64,000 nt of DNA from Panacagrimonas perspica. Lineage in GTDB: Bacteria; Pseudomonadota; Gammaproteobacteria; Nevskiales; Nevskiaceae. The position numbers and the translations under genes are program-made. This document shows, one piece after another, positions 19,720 to 27,314 of the stretch (the stretch's first letter is position 1; the number at the start of each line of letters is the position of its first letter). The stretch covers positions 1 through 64,000 of the forward strand of contig NZ_SOBT01000008.1 in the NCBI RefSeq assembly GCF_004364935.1, read 5' to 3'. The notes under the pieces are model-generated. The model ran no database searches. It was not told where the DNA came from and saw only the letters and a list, made by a program, of their open reading frames with translations.

Positions 19720-20598
19720 ATGTCGGAAAAGACCAAGGCGCTGGGACTGATCGCGTGGGCATACGCGGTCTGCATCGTGATCGGCGCGTCGGCGCTCGCG
19801 TTGTGGAAGCTGCCCGCGCCATGGAACGCGTTCGCGGCGGATGTGATCGCCACGCTGGTGATCTTCGCCTTCAGCTGGCGCTACCGGAACTCGAGTTTCT
19901 ACGACGCGTACTGGAGCGTGATTCCACCGTTGCTGGCCGTGTACTGGTTCTGTGCGAACGAGGCGGCTGGGGTGAACACGACGCGGGCCGCGCTGGTGAT
20001 CGGCCTGGTCTGGATCTGGGCAATCCGTCTCACGACCAACTGGGCCACGTACTGGGGCGGGCTGCAGCACGAGGACTGGCGCTACGCACTGGTGCGCCAG
20101 AAGGCCGGCAAGTCGGCCGCGATCTGGGTGGACCTGTTCGGCATCCATCTGTTTCCGACCGTGCAGGTCTTCCTAGGATGCCTGCCGATCTACGCGGTGA
20201 TGACGCTCGGCCAGGCGCCTCTCGGATGGCTCGACGCGCTGGCCGTCGTCGTGACACTCGGAGCCATCGCCATCGAGACACTGGCGGACCTGCAGTTGCA
20301 CGCCTTCATCGCGAAGCGGCAGGAAGGGGCGTTCATCCGCAGCGGCCTGTGGAGCTGGTCGCGTCATCCGAACTACTTCGGAGAGCTCGGCTTCTGGTGG
20401 GGCCTGATGCTGTTCGGTCTTGCCAGTGCGCCCGCCCAGGCGTGGTGGATCGTGCCCGGTGCGCTCGCGATGGCCGCGATGTTCTGGTTTGCCAGCATTC
20501 CGCTGATGGACCGGCGCAGCGTGGAGCGGCGACCCGCCTACGCGGCCTACATGCGCGAGGTTTCCGCGCTGGTTCCGCTGCCGCCCAGGAAGCGATAG
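19720..20598 (+). CDS. DUF1295 integral membrane protein (steroid 5-alpha-reductase-like)
   Basis: 292 residues with about six or seven hydrophobic helices. The C-terminal half has the DUF1295 / methyltransferase-like signature: RSGLWSWSRHPNYFGELGFWWG, then SIPLMDRRSVERRPAYAAYMREV, where the His-Pro-Asn-Tyr and Arg-Arg residues form the NADPH- or SAM-binding site in related enzymes. Related proteins are annotated as 3-oxo-5-alpha-steroid 4-dehydrogenase-like or isoprenylcysteine methyltransferase-like; no substrate can be assigned. It lies between an acyl-CoA ligase and an SDR on the same strand, which allows but does not prove a lipid or steroid role. Confidence 0.85.
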   Translation: MSEKTKALGLIAWAYAVCIVIGASALALWKLPAPWNAFAADVIATLVIFAFSWRYRNSSFYDAYWSVIPPLLAVYWFCANEAAGVNTTRAALVIGLVWIWAIRLTTNWATYWGGLQHEDWRYALVRQKAGKSAAIWVDLFGIHLFPTVQVFLGCLPIYAVMTLGQAPLGWLDALAVVVTLGAIAIETLADLQLHAFIAKRQEGAFIRSGLWSWSRHPNYFGELGFWWGLMLFGLASAPAQAWWIVPGALAMAAMFWFASIPLMDRRSVERRPAYAAYMREVSALVPLPPRKR

Positions 20599-20686
20599 CG
20601 GTCGTCGCGTCGTCTGTCATCCTGTCGCGGCCTATCCGGCCGCGCTCGGCCCGACCGGAACCCGACCTGCACAGGAGACGACCCGC

Positions 20687-21427
20687 ATGAGCACTTCGAT
20701 CAAACCCGTCTGCGCCATCGTCGGCGCGGGAGAAGGATTGGGCGCTTCACTGGCCCGCGTCTTCGCCGCCGATGGCTGCGACGTGGCGTTGTTGTCGCGC
20801 ACGGCAGCGGGCTCTGCCGAAGCACAGACTGCGGCGAGACAGGCGAATCCTTCGGGTCGCACGCTGTACGTCGAGGCGGATGCCTCGAAGGCGGAGTCGC
20901 TGGAGGCAGGCTTGAAGTCGGTGGCGTCCCAACTGGGCGCCGTCGACATCCTGATCTACAACGTGCGCGGATCGGTGTCCTTCAAGCCGCCGCTCGAATC
21001 GAGTTGCGACGAGTTGCGCGAGATCCTCGATGTGGAGGTCGTCGGCGCATTCGCGGCGACGCGCGCGGTCCTGCCCGCGATGCTGGAGCGCGGCAGCGGC
21101 ACCATCCTGTATTCGAGCGCTACGGCAGCGCTGCGGGGTTCTGCAAACGGGCTGCTGTATGCGACGGCGAAGTTCGGGTTGCGCGGCATGGCGCAATCGG
21201 TGGCCAAGGCCTACGCAGCCAAGGGCGTGCACGTGGCGCATCTGCGTCTGGATTGCGACCTCGACGTGCCGATCGTGCGGCAGATGCGGGGCGCGTCGTT
21301 CAAGAAGGAAAACACCGCGCAGACCGACGACGTGGCACAGACCTACCTGTGGGTGCACAAGCAGCCGCGTTCAGCGTGGAGCAACGAGGTGGAGCTTCGT
21401 CCGTACACGGAGACCTGGACGATCTGA
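20687..21427 (+). CDS. Short-chain dehydrogenase/reductase (SDR)
   Basis: 246 residues. The nucleotide-binding turn is present as GAGEGLGASLARVF (a GxxxGxG variant). NVRG stands in place of the usual NNAG, the catalytic Ser is in ILYSSATAAL, and the YxxxK pair is in YATAKFG. The C-terminus (RSAWSNEVELRPYTETW) is short and of the type seen in SDRs of unknown substrate. Cytosolic NAD(P)-dependent oxidoreductase. An AGGAGA ribosome site lies about 10 bases before ATG 20687. It is the last of a run of plus-strand lipid-type genes. Confidence 0.88.
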   Translation: MSTSIKPVCAIVGAGEGLGASLARVFAADGCDVALLSRTAAGSAEAQTAARQANPSGRTLYVEADASKAESLEAGLKSVASQLGAVDILIYNVRGSVSFKPPLESSCDELREILDVEVVGAFAATRAVLPAMLERGSGTILYSSATAALRGSANGLLYATAKFGLRGMAQSVAKAYAAKGVHVAHLRLDCDLDVPIVRQMRGASFKKENTAQTDDVAQTYLWVHKQPRSAWSNEVELRPYTETWTI

Positions 21428-21536
21428 TCGGCGCTTCGAGAGGCGGCCGAAATGTTCACCGACCGTGTCAACCGATCCGAGGGTGGTGCGTTGTGGAGGG
21501 GGTAGTCCGAATAAATCACCCCGACGGAGAAACCTC

Positions 21537-21944
21537 ATGAATCGCACCCGACTGTCGTTGCTCGCCGCGCTGATGCTGACGGCGGCCACGAGTTCACCCG
21601 CCTGGTCCGATGACCGCGGCGACCGCGCCAACGACCGCCTCGACGCTCGCGGTGAGCGCATCAATGACCGGCTCGACGAGCGCGGCGACCGTATCGACGA
21701 TCGCCTCGACAAGAAGGGCGAGCGCATCGACGATCGGCTGGATCGCCGCGCCGATCGTGCCAAGGCCAGCGGACATGAGCAGCGCGCCGAAGCGCTCGAC
21801 AAGAAGGGCGACCGCATCGAGAAGCGGCTCGACAAGCGCGGCGATCGGGTCGAAGACCGGCTCGACAAGCGCGGTGATCGGGTCGAGGAACGCCTGGATC
21901 GCCGGGGCGACCGGATCGAGGAGCGCCACGACCGCAAGCATTAA
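21537..21944 (+). CDS. Secreted highly charged 11-residue-repeat protein
   Basis: 135 residues. Signal peptide about 1-24 (LLAALMLTAATSSPAWS). The whole mature part is built of an 11-residue unit, roughly (D/E)R(I/V)xxRLDxRG, repeated about eight times with one interrupted copy (AKASGHEQRAEAL) in the middle. Hydrophobic positions alternate at spacing 4 and 7 within an otherwise Arg/Asp/Glu/Lys-only sequence, suggesting a long charged helix or hendecad coiled coil. I recognise no functional family. It lies 34 bases upstream of an ECF sigma operon and may be its target or first member (inference). The opposite strand is also open here because of the repeat codons, but only this frame has a signal peptide. 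Confidence 0.75.
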   Translation: MNRTRLSLLAALMLTAATSSPAWSDDRGDRANDRLDARGERINDRLDERGDRIDDRLDKKGERIDDRLDRRADRAKASGHEQRAEALDKKGDRIEKRLDKRGDRVEDRLDKRGDRVEERLDRRGDRIEERHDRKH

Positions 21945-21978
21945 TGGGGCGTTCGTCGGCGACGCCTAGATTGGCGGG

Positions 21979-22536
21979 ATGCCGGATGCCCAAGCCGCCT
22001 CGCTCGACGCCTTCCTCGCCTCGGTGGAGCACCGTGCCTTCCGCATGGCGAGCGTCGTCACGCGAGACCGCGATGCGGCCCTCGACCTGGTTCAGGACGC
22101 AATGTTCAAGCTGGTGCGGCGTTACGCGCAGCGACCGCCCGAGGAATGGCGGCCGCTGTTCTTCCGCTGCCTCCAGAACCGGATCCGCGATTGGCAGCGC
22201 CGGCAATGGCTGCGTCGTCGCCTGTTCCTGCAGTCCGATGAAATCCATCGCGATGACGCGCACGACGATACGCGCCGTGAGGCGGGTGATGTCGCCGATC
22301 CGGCTGCGCTCGACGGGGCAGCCGAGGCTCAGCGCGAGCAGGCCATGAACGTACTGAAGCAGGCATTGCGTGAATTGCCGGCTCGCCAACGCCAGGCTTT
22401 CGAGTTGCGTGTGTGGGAGGGTCTGGACGTACGCGACACGGCCCTGGCGATGGCCTGCGCGGAAGGATCGGTGAAGACGCACCTGTCGCGAGCGCTGACG
22501 AACCTGCGTTCGAAGCTGGAGGGCGTGTGGCCATGA
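21979..22536 (+). CDS. ECF-family RNA polymerase sigma factor
   Basis: 185 residues. Sigma region 2 (HRAFRMASVVTRDRDAALDL, then LVQDAMFKLVRRY) recognises the -10. A variable linker rich in Asp/Arg follows, then region 4 (LRELPARQRQAFELRVWEGL and GSVKTHLSRALTNLRSKL), a helix-turn-helix for the -35. It is the first gene of a tightly overlapping operon: its stop overlaps the next start by ATGA. The downstream anti-sigma-like and DUF3106 genes match an arrangement I associate with Xanthomonad-type genomes. Target promoters are unknown. Confidence 0.9.
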   Translation: MPDAQAASLDAFLASVEHRAFRMASVVTRDRDAALDLVQDAMFKLVRRYAQRPPEEWRPLFFRCLQNRIRDWQRRQWLRRRLFLQSDEIHRDDAHDDTRREAGDVADPAALDGAAEAQREQAMNVLKQALRELPARQRQAFELRVWEGLDVRDTALAMACAEGSVKTHLSRALTNLRSKLEGVWP

Positions 22537-22898
22537 GCGACGTCAGCGACGACACGTTCGCGCGGGCGTTGCAGACGCGATTGCGCGAAGCCGAAATGCC
22601 CGACGTGGTCGTTCGCGCCCGGCTGTCGGCCGCGCGAGCCGGAGCGATCGCCGCGCGCACGCGGCGGCCCGCCTGGGCGTGGACGATGGCCGGCGCGGCC
22701 CTGGCCGCGAGCGTGGCGGCGGCGGTGCTGTTCTTCCATCCCTTCGGCCGCATGCAGGCTGTGGGGCAGGAGGAGATGGCCCAGGGCGAGATCTTCGAAC
22801 TGCTCCTCGATGGCGATGAGGATCCGGTCCTCGAAGCCGAGCTTTACGAAGATCTGGATGTGCTGACCTGGCTGGCGGCGGAGGACGAGCGTGTTTGA
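22533..22898 (+). CDS. Putative anti-sigma factor, single TM
   Basis: 121 residues. A cytoplasmic N-terminal helix-rich part (1-45) is followed by one membrane helix (about 47-68, TMAGAALAASVAAAVLFF) and an acidic C-terminal domain outside (ELLLDGDEDP, YEDLDVLTWLAAED). The start overlaps the sigma-factor stop (ATGA). Topology and position are those of a membrane anti-sigma factor that holds its ECF sigma until a signal arrives. I see no zinc-binding ZAS motif, so the assignment rests on context. Confidence 0.75.
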   Translation: MSDVSDDTFARALQTRLREAEMPDVVVRARLSAARAGAIAARTRRPAWAWTMAGAALAASVAAAVLFFHPFGRMQAVGQEEMAQGEIFELLLDGDEDPVLEAELYEDLDVLTWLAAEDERV

Positions 22899-23133
22899 AT
22901 GGCGGGTGTGCGCGGCCAGCCTCGCAACGCAGGTCGCGAGCCATCCCGGAACGGCGGCAATCGAACAGGCGCCGGCGGATGTCCTGGAATTTCTCGCGGA
23001 CTGGGGCGAGGACGAATCGATGGCGCGCGATGCCGATGCGCCGTCCGCGGCCGATGAGGACCTGACTGCACACCTAGGAGATCTGGTTGCCCGGCCGTCT
23101 TCGACGGGCACTGCAGCGGAGCTGCTTCGATGA
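22891..23133 (+). CDS. Small hypothetical protein in the ECF operon
   Basis: 80 residues from GTG 22891, overlapping the previous gene by 8 bases. GGAGG lies 6 bases before the GTG, and the stop overlaps the DUF3106 start by ATGA. Both junctions look translationally coupled, which supports a real gene. The protein is acidic, has no signal peptide or TM segment, and I recognise no domain. If it is not coding, a 231-base gap would separate the anti-sigma and DUF3106 genes. Confidence 0.5.
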   Translation: MFEWRVCAASLATQVASHPGTAAIEQAPADVLEFLADWGEDESMARDADAPSAADEDLTAHLGDLVARPSSTGTAAELLR

Positions 23134-23642
23134 GCAGGATGGCGACGATTCGAATGGCGCTGATCGTCGTGATGGCGATGCTCTGCGTCACCGCGGCCCA
23201 GGCGGCGCCTCGCTGGAGCGAGCTGTCGGGCGAGCAACGCCAGTTGCTCAAGGGTTTCGAGCCGAAGTGGGAGCAGCTTCCCGAGCAGCGTCGTGAAAAG
23301 CTCGCGCGTGGTGCTGCGCGTTGGAGCGCGATGACACCCGAGCAGCGCGACCGGGCCAGGACGCGATTTCAGCGCTGGCAGAAGCTCAGTCCGGAGCAGC
23401 GTGACCGTTTGCGGGCGCAAAGAGACGAGTTCCGCAAGTTGCCTGCCGAGCAACAGCAGCGGGTCCGCGAGCGTCTGCGCGAATGGCGGGCGCTGCCCCC
23501 GGTGGAACGATCGCGCATCCGGCAGCGCTTCCGCGACTACCGTGCCGATCCCGAGGCCTTCGAGCGGGACTGCGCAAGCAAGAATGCGCAGCGTCGCCTC
23601 GACTGTCTGGGCCCGTCTCGCGCGGCGAAGCCGTCCCGGTGA
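23130..23642 (+). CDS. DUF3106 exported protein
   Basis: 170 residues. Signal peptide about 1-25 (MALIVVMAMLCVTAAQA). The mature part repeats the DUF3106 pattern of W..L.PEQR units (WSELSGEQRQLLKGF, WEQLPEQRREKLARG, WQKLSPEQRDRLRAQ, LPAEQQQRVRERLREW), a basic helical periplasmic domain of unknown function. Two Cys near the end (CASKNAQRRLDC) could form a disulfide. Last gene of the ECF sigma operon, coupled to the preceding ORF by ATGA. Periplasmic proteins in such operons often take part in envelope-stress sensing (inference). Confidence 0.85.
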   Translation: MSRMATIRMALIVVMAMLCVTAAQAAPRWSELSGEQRQLLKGFEPKWEQLPEQRREKLARGAARWSAMTPEQRDRARTRFQRWQKLSPEQRDRLRAQRDEFRKLPAEQQQRVRERLREWRALPPVERSRIRQRFRDYRADPEAFERDCASKNAQRRLDCLGPSRAAKPSR

Positions 23643-23696
23643 GCGTGCTCGAGCCCCAAGTCCTGCAACGAAAAATGTCTTGCCGGTGCGAGGGCC

Positions 23697-24575
23697 CTAG
23701 CGTCGCGTCGCGTTCAGATGGAACTCGATCGGTGGTGGAGGCGGGGGCACGAGTTCAGCGGGATCGATCTGGCGTGTGGCGAGCGCGCGGACGATGGCCT
23801 GTTCGCGTGAGGTGACACCCAGGCGCAGGCATGCGCGGCGAAGGCCATCGTCGACGGTCCGGGCATGCAGCCCCAGCGTGCGGGCGATTGATTTGACGCC
23901 CATACCCTGCATCAGCAGGACCAGGATCTGCCGCTGCTTGTCCGTGAGGGTTGTCGACGGCGGGCCGGGTAGACGCAAAAGCAAGGGGCGAAGGCTCGAG
24001 AACGCGGTCCACTGGAAACGGTACGTTGCTGCGTACATGGCCCAGCGTTCTTCGATGTCCGTCGTCAGCGCCGCGCCGGCGAGGGTCAGATGGGCCGACT
24101 CCCCGTTCGAACAATGCAGCGGAACCGTGAAGCCATCGACCAGGCCGTGAAAAGCGGCGTCCTCGAGATAGCGCCGGACCTCGATGTTCTGCCGATCGAT
24201 CGCATCCCAGGCGAACGGCTCGTTCGCGTCGTCGAGCAGCGCGAGAACCGGATCGATCTTGGCGTAGTTGCATCTGCGATACCGATCGACCCACATGCGC
24301 GACAGGTTCGAGAACTCCACTCGCACGTAGTCGTTGGACGGTCTGCGTGCCTGTATGCACAGCCTGAAGTAGGACAGGCCGAATGATTCGGAGAAAGTCT
24401 GCAATTGACGCTGCGCGGACTCCACGCTGTCCCACGGTGACGGGACCAGGTCTCTTTCTTCACGTTCCGAAGCCTGGCATTTGGAGTCTGCCGAAGAAGG
24501 TACGCTGCGCTTGCGATGCTGATTCGAGCGATAGGAGCGCGAAGCTGCGCTTCCACTCTTATGGCAAGTTCTCAC
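23697..24575 (-). CDS. LuxR-type regulator with autoinducer-binding domain (solo 1)
   Basis: 292 residues from GTG 24575, supported by GGAGAG 8 bases upstream. The first 40 residues are an atypical Ser/Arg-rich extension. The autoinducer-binding domain (about 50-210) keeps the usual landmarks: NYAKIDPVLALL, FAWDAI, and GFTVPLHCSNGESAHLTLAG. A GerE-type HTH (about 215-280, LTDKQRQILVLLMQGMGVKS, then ARTVDDGLRRACLRLG) follows, then a Pro run. There is no luxI synthase nearby, so it is a solo or acts with a distant synthase. It is followed upstream by a second LuxR protein and then the Tad genes, all on the minus strand. Confidence 0.88.
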   Translation of the reverse strand: MRTCHKSGSAASRSYRSNQHRKRSVPSSADSKCQASEREERDLVPSPWDSVESAQRQLQTFSESFGLSYFRLCIQARRPSNDYVRVEFSNLSRMWVDRYRRCNYAKIDPVLALLDDANEPFAWDAIDRQNIEVRRYLEDAAFHGLVDGFTVPLHCSNGESAHLTLAGAALTTDIEERWAMYAATYRFQWTAFSSLRPLLLRLPGPPSTTLTDKQRQILVLLMQGMGVKSIARTLGLHARTVDDGLRRACLRLGVTSREQAIVRALATRQIDPAELVPPPPPPIEFHLNATRR

Positions 24576-24712
24576 GATGGTCTCTCCGGTGATCCCTTCG
24601 CTCGCTTATTCGCTGCGAGTACCGTGAGACGCAGTTTCGGAACTTCGCCAGGGGTTGGCAATTGTGCAAACCCACAGGATTGAAAAGTTATTTTCGAGAT
24701 GCAGAAGGCCGT

Positions 24713-25534
24713 TCAACCGGACTGAATGCGCAGGCACCAATCGCGTAGCTCTCCGGGGTACTTCAAGTCTTCGATGTCTCCACCGAGGAGCGCCCGCACG
24801 ATGGCCTGCTCGCGCGTCGCAGCGCCCAGCTTTCGCATCGCGCCGCCAAGGTGATATTCGACCGTCCGCGAATGAAGTTCCAGCTTCTTCGCGATGTCAC
24901 GAATGGACCAGCCTTGAGAGATCAGCGAGAGCGCATCTTTCTGTTTCGAGCTCAGGGGCGTCGCGGTCAGAGCGCCATCGTGCTGGAGATAAGTCCCGAA
25001 TATTTCGTCGAGCAATTCGACGGTGAAAGACCAGGAATGCTCGAACACCTGCTTCTTGGCGGTTGCGCTCAGCGGCCGCTCGATGCCGCCCAGCCCGATC
25101 ACGGCATGCTGGCCACGCGGTCCGTGGACGGGAACCGTGTAACCGTATTGCAGACCGAAGCGGGCCGCCTGCTTCCAGAACATTTTGTCCTTGGTTCCCG
25201 CTTCCTGAATTTCATCCCATGCAAACGGTTTGATGCTGGTGAGCAACAGCGCCGCGACCGGATCGATCCGAAGATAGCCATTGCTGTCGTACAGGTGCAG
25301 CCACTCGCGCGGATAGTTGGTCAGCGCGAACTGCACGGAACGTCCTTCCGCACGCGTCAGACGCAGCCCGAAGACGAAGTATCGGAAACCTTCCTGGGCG
25401 GCAAACTCCGCGCAACGATTGGCCCATGGATCGATGAAGGCGGACTGGCTGTCAGGCGCGGGCTTGCCGACGGAACGCGCTCGCGTGATCGGCCGGCTCG
25501 ATGTCTTCGACGAGGCGGCACTAGACAGGGGCAT
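24713..25534 (-). CDS. LuxR-type regulator with autoinducer-binding domain (solo 2)
   Basis: 273 residues. The start at ATG 25534 has GGGAGAG about 7 bases upstream; the frame is open further but without similarity. The ligand domain has LYDSNGYLRIDPVAAL, FAWDEIQ and YGYTVPVHGPRGQHAVIGLG. The HTH (LSSKQKDALSLISQGWSIRD, then SRTVEYHLGGAMRKLGA) resembles that of the neighbouring LuxR protein, down to the shared TREQAIVRAL ending, so the two are probably paralogues from a duplication. The target is unknown; the nearest candidate is the Tad pilus operon upstream. Confidence 0.88.
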   Translation of the reverse strand: MPLSSAASSKTSSRPITRARSVGKPAPDSQSAFIDPWANRCAEFAAQEGFRYFVFGLRLTRAEGRSVQFALTNYPREWLHLYDSNGYLRIDPVAALLLTSIKPFAWDEIQEAGTKDKMFWKQAARFGLQYGYTVPVHGPRGQHAVIGLGGIERPLSATAKKQVFEHSWSFTVELLDEIFGTYLQHDGALTATPLSSKQKDALSLISQGWSIRDIAKKLELHSRTVEYHLGGAMRKLGAATREQAIVRALLGGDIEDLKYPGELRDWCLRIQSG

Positions 25535-25664
25535 ACGCCGCTCTCCCGTGTCTTCGCGGAAATGGCGAGGCTGTGTCGGCGTCGACCAACGCGGCTCGGC
25601 TCGAGGCGTCCACCCCTGTGCGCATCGACATAGGTCTCCCCAATGACGTCTTATCGAGCGTTGA

Positions 25665-25697
25665 CGGCAGAAACGACAAAAGAGCCGGTTTCTGCCG
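25665..25697. promoter_or_regulatory. 10-bp inverted repeat between Tad operon end and LuxR gene
   Basis: CGGCAGAAAC at 25665-25674 and its exact reverse complement GTTTCTGCCG at 25688-25697, with a 13-base loop. It lies after the last Tad gene and upstream of the second luxR. It may be a terminator hairpin without T tract or an operator; half-site length and spacing do not match a canonical 20-bp lux box. Confidence 0.45.
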
Positions 25698-25761
25698 CCA
25701 AGGCCGTAGTAGTAGCTCGACCGGGGGCCAAGATCAAGCGAGCCACCGCGGTGTACGGTGC

Positions 25762-26481
25762 TTAACGCCCGGGCAGGCCAGCATTCGAAATGATGCTCTG
25801 CATTCGCACGATCGCATCGGCGGAAATGGCGACATAGAAACCTGAAATATCTTGTCCTGAGATGCTGCTCAGCGGCAGGCACGCTCTCTGTCGTTCGCCG
25901 ATGAAGAGCGAAGACGTCACGATGCCGAATATCGCGCGATCGAGAACCGGCGTGACGAGGCGATGGCACCAGACGCTTCTGATCTTCAGGAGATTGGCGT
26001 CCTGAAGGTTGATCTCCGACATTCCCGGCGAGTCGACGATGCTCGACGCCTCGCGCGGGCGCTGCCGCAAGTTGTCGTTCGGCACCGCCTGTTGCCAGCT
26101 ATCAGCGGACTGACCTTCGAATCGTGTCCATAAGGGCCTGCGGAAGCGCTCGTACATTTGCTGCGTGGGGCTGACGATCTGCACCCCGGTTCCCGGTGGG
26201 GCGAGCAGGGTGGCCGCGCGCTGACGCGCCAGCGCGAGACTCTCGGCGGATCGACCCGCTCCCATGAGCATGGGCGTCATGCCGTTCGCGAGTTCCGCAT
26301 TCATCGCGTCGAGGCGCGCATGGTGAAGACTTCCGGAACGTGCCGCGGCGAACGTCGCGGTGTTGAGGACATGCTTGGCGCGGTAGATCCGCGTCATCTC
26401 GAAGACGCCGAGAAAGAGTCCTGCGAACAGCAGGAAGACCACGAGGAATTCGATGGTCCCGGTCCCTTCGCAGCGCATCAC
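25762..26481 (-). CDS. TadE/TadG-type pseudopilin
   Basis: 239 residues. The N-terminal segment GTIEFLVVFLLFAGLFLGVF (about 8-27) followed by EMTRIYRAKHVLNTATFAAARSG is the TadE-like hydrophobic helix that anchors minor pilins in the inner membrane. The remainder is a periplasmic domain with a pair of Cys (CHRLV, ACLPL). TadE/F-type proteins are needed for Flp pilus assembly. The start overlaps the TadD-like gene stop (ATGA). It is the last gene of the cluster; no second TadE/TadF or TadG follows. Confidence 0.8.
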   Translation of the reverse strand: MMRCEGTGTIEFLVVFLLFAGLFLGVFEMTRIYRAKHVLNTATFAAARSGSLHHARLDAMNAELANGMTPMLMGAGRSAESLALARQRAATLLAPPGTGVQIVSPTQQMYERFRRPLWTRFEGQSADSWQQAVPNDNLRQRPREASSIVDSPGMSEINLQDANLLKIRSVWCHRLVTPVLDRAIFGIVTSSLFIGERQRACLPLSSISGQDISGFYVAISADAIVRMQSIISNAGLPGR

Positions 26482-26951
26482 CGCGCTCCAGCCGGCCCCT
26501 CATGGCCAGCCAGCAACAAGGCGCGGTGCAGGTCCTCGATGCGGGTTCGCTGGGGACTCGCCGAGGGCAGGAGTTCGCTGGCGGTCTCCAGGGTTCTGAT
26601 GGACTGCCTGAGTTCGAGCAGGGCCAGGTTGTGCCAGAGACGGCCGTCTTCGGGATTGAATCGCAGTCCCTGCTTGTAACTGTATGTCGCCGCTTCGAGT
26701 TGGGATTGCCGGGCGTAGATGTTGCCGAGTTGCAGCCAGACTTCCGGAAGCCGGGGATGGGATGTGGCCAGATCCCGATACAGGCTCTCGGCGTCGGTCA
26801 GTCGTGCCTCCCTGAGCGCCAGGTCCGCGCGATCCAGTTTCGATCGAAGGGAAGAGCGTTCGTCCGCTGCCGGCACGCTCTGAGGTCGCGAGGAACAGGC
26901 CACGGTCGTCATCGCGCAAATGAGAGCGAGCGAAGCGATCGGGGTTTTCAT
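26478..26951 (-). CDS. TadD-like TPR lipoprotein
   Basis: 157 residues. Lipoprotein signal with a Cys near residue 19 (MTTVACSS). Two or three TPR units follow (ALREARLTDAESLYRDLATS, VWLQLGNIYARQSQLEAATY, then LWHNLALLEL). Family role: TadD is an outer-membrane-associated pilotin-like protein that helps secretin assembly in Tad systems. Overlapping starts and stops with both neighbours (ATGA on each side) show tight coupling. TPR content alone is not specific; the operon makes TadD the best call. Confidence 0.78.
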   Translation of the reverse strand: MKTPIASLALICAMTTVACSSRPQSVPAADERSSLRSKLDRADLALREARLTDAESLYRDLATSHPRLPEVWLQLGNIYARQSQLEAATYSYKQGLRFNPEDGRLWHNLALLELRQSIRTLETASELLPSASPQRTRIEDLHRALLLAGHEGPAGAR

Positions 26952-27310
26952 CGACGGACCTCCAGACGATTTCCGACCTCCAGACGCAGCGCCGCCGCAG
27001 CGCCTTCACGCAGCTCGACGACCTGATGTCCCGCCGCGCAGATCGAAATCCGCGAGGGTGGGACGGCTGCCGAGATGCGAAGAATTCGTCCCTCTCGGGA
27101 CAGATGCAGGACGTCGATGGGGAAGCGCATTCCGAACGTGTGGATTGCCGAACAGGGTTTGAACCACCACGCATCCCGGAGATACGGGGCCTTGCGCCCG
27201 AGCAGACCGCGCAAGCGCTGGAGAAACGTCGAGGGCAGGAACACCCGTGTGAAGATCAGCTGGCCTTCCTGGTCATAGGCGCGTGCAACCACAGGTCGGG
27301 TCCTGTTCAT
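26948..27310 (-). CDS. DUF192 protein within the Tad cluster
   Basis: 120 residues with the full DUF192 signature: LQRLRGLLGRKAP, the conserved CSAIHTFGMRFPIDVLHLSREG and VVELREGAAAALRLEVGNRLE. DUF192 proteins are small beta-barrel proteins of unknown function, often exported; this one has no obvious signal peptide. It lies 4 bases downstream of tadC and overlaps the TadD-like gene by ATGA, so it is an integral member of the operon. DUF192 is not one of the standard Tad components I know. Confidence 0.88.
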   Translation of the reverse strand: MNRTRPVVARAYDQEGQLIFTRVFLPSTFLQRLRGLLGRKAPYLRDAWWFKPCSAIHTFGMRFPIDVLHLSREGRILRISAAVPPSRISICAAGHQVVELREGAAAALRLEVGNRLEVRR

Positions 27311-27314
27311 CCGC

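Noticed and set aside
20627-20643. GCGGCC-TATCC-GGCCGC hairpin after the DUF1295 gene
   Set aside because: A 6-bp stem without T tract in GC-rich DNA is expected by chance.
21371-21937. Open frame antisense to the 11-residue-repeat gene
   Set aside because: Its Ser/Arg-rich product is the mirror of the repeat codons and has no signal peptide or convincing start.
22413-22532. Upstream extension of the anti-sigma-like gene
   Set aside because: It would overlap the sigma factor by more than 100 bases; the ATGA overlap at 22533 is the natural start.
24650-24690. TTGGCAATTGTGCAA as a possible lux-type operator
   Set aside because: Only about half of the dyad positions pair; it does not meet a lux-box consensus.
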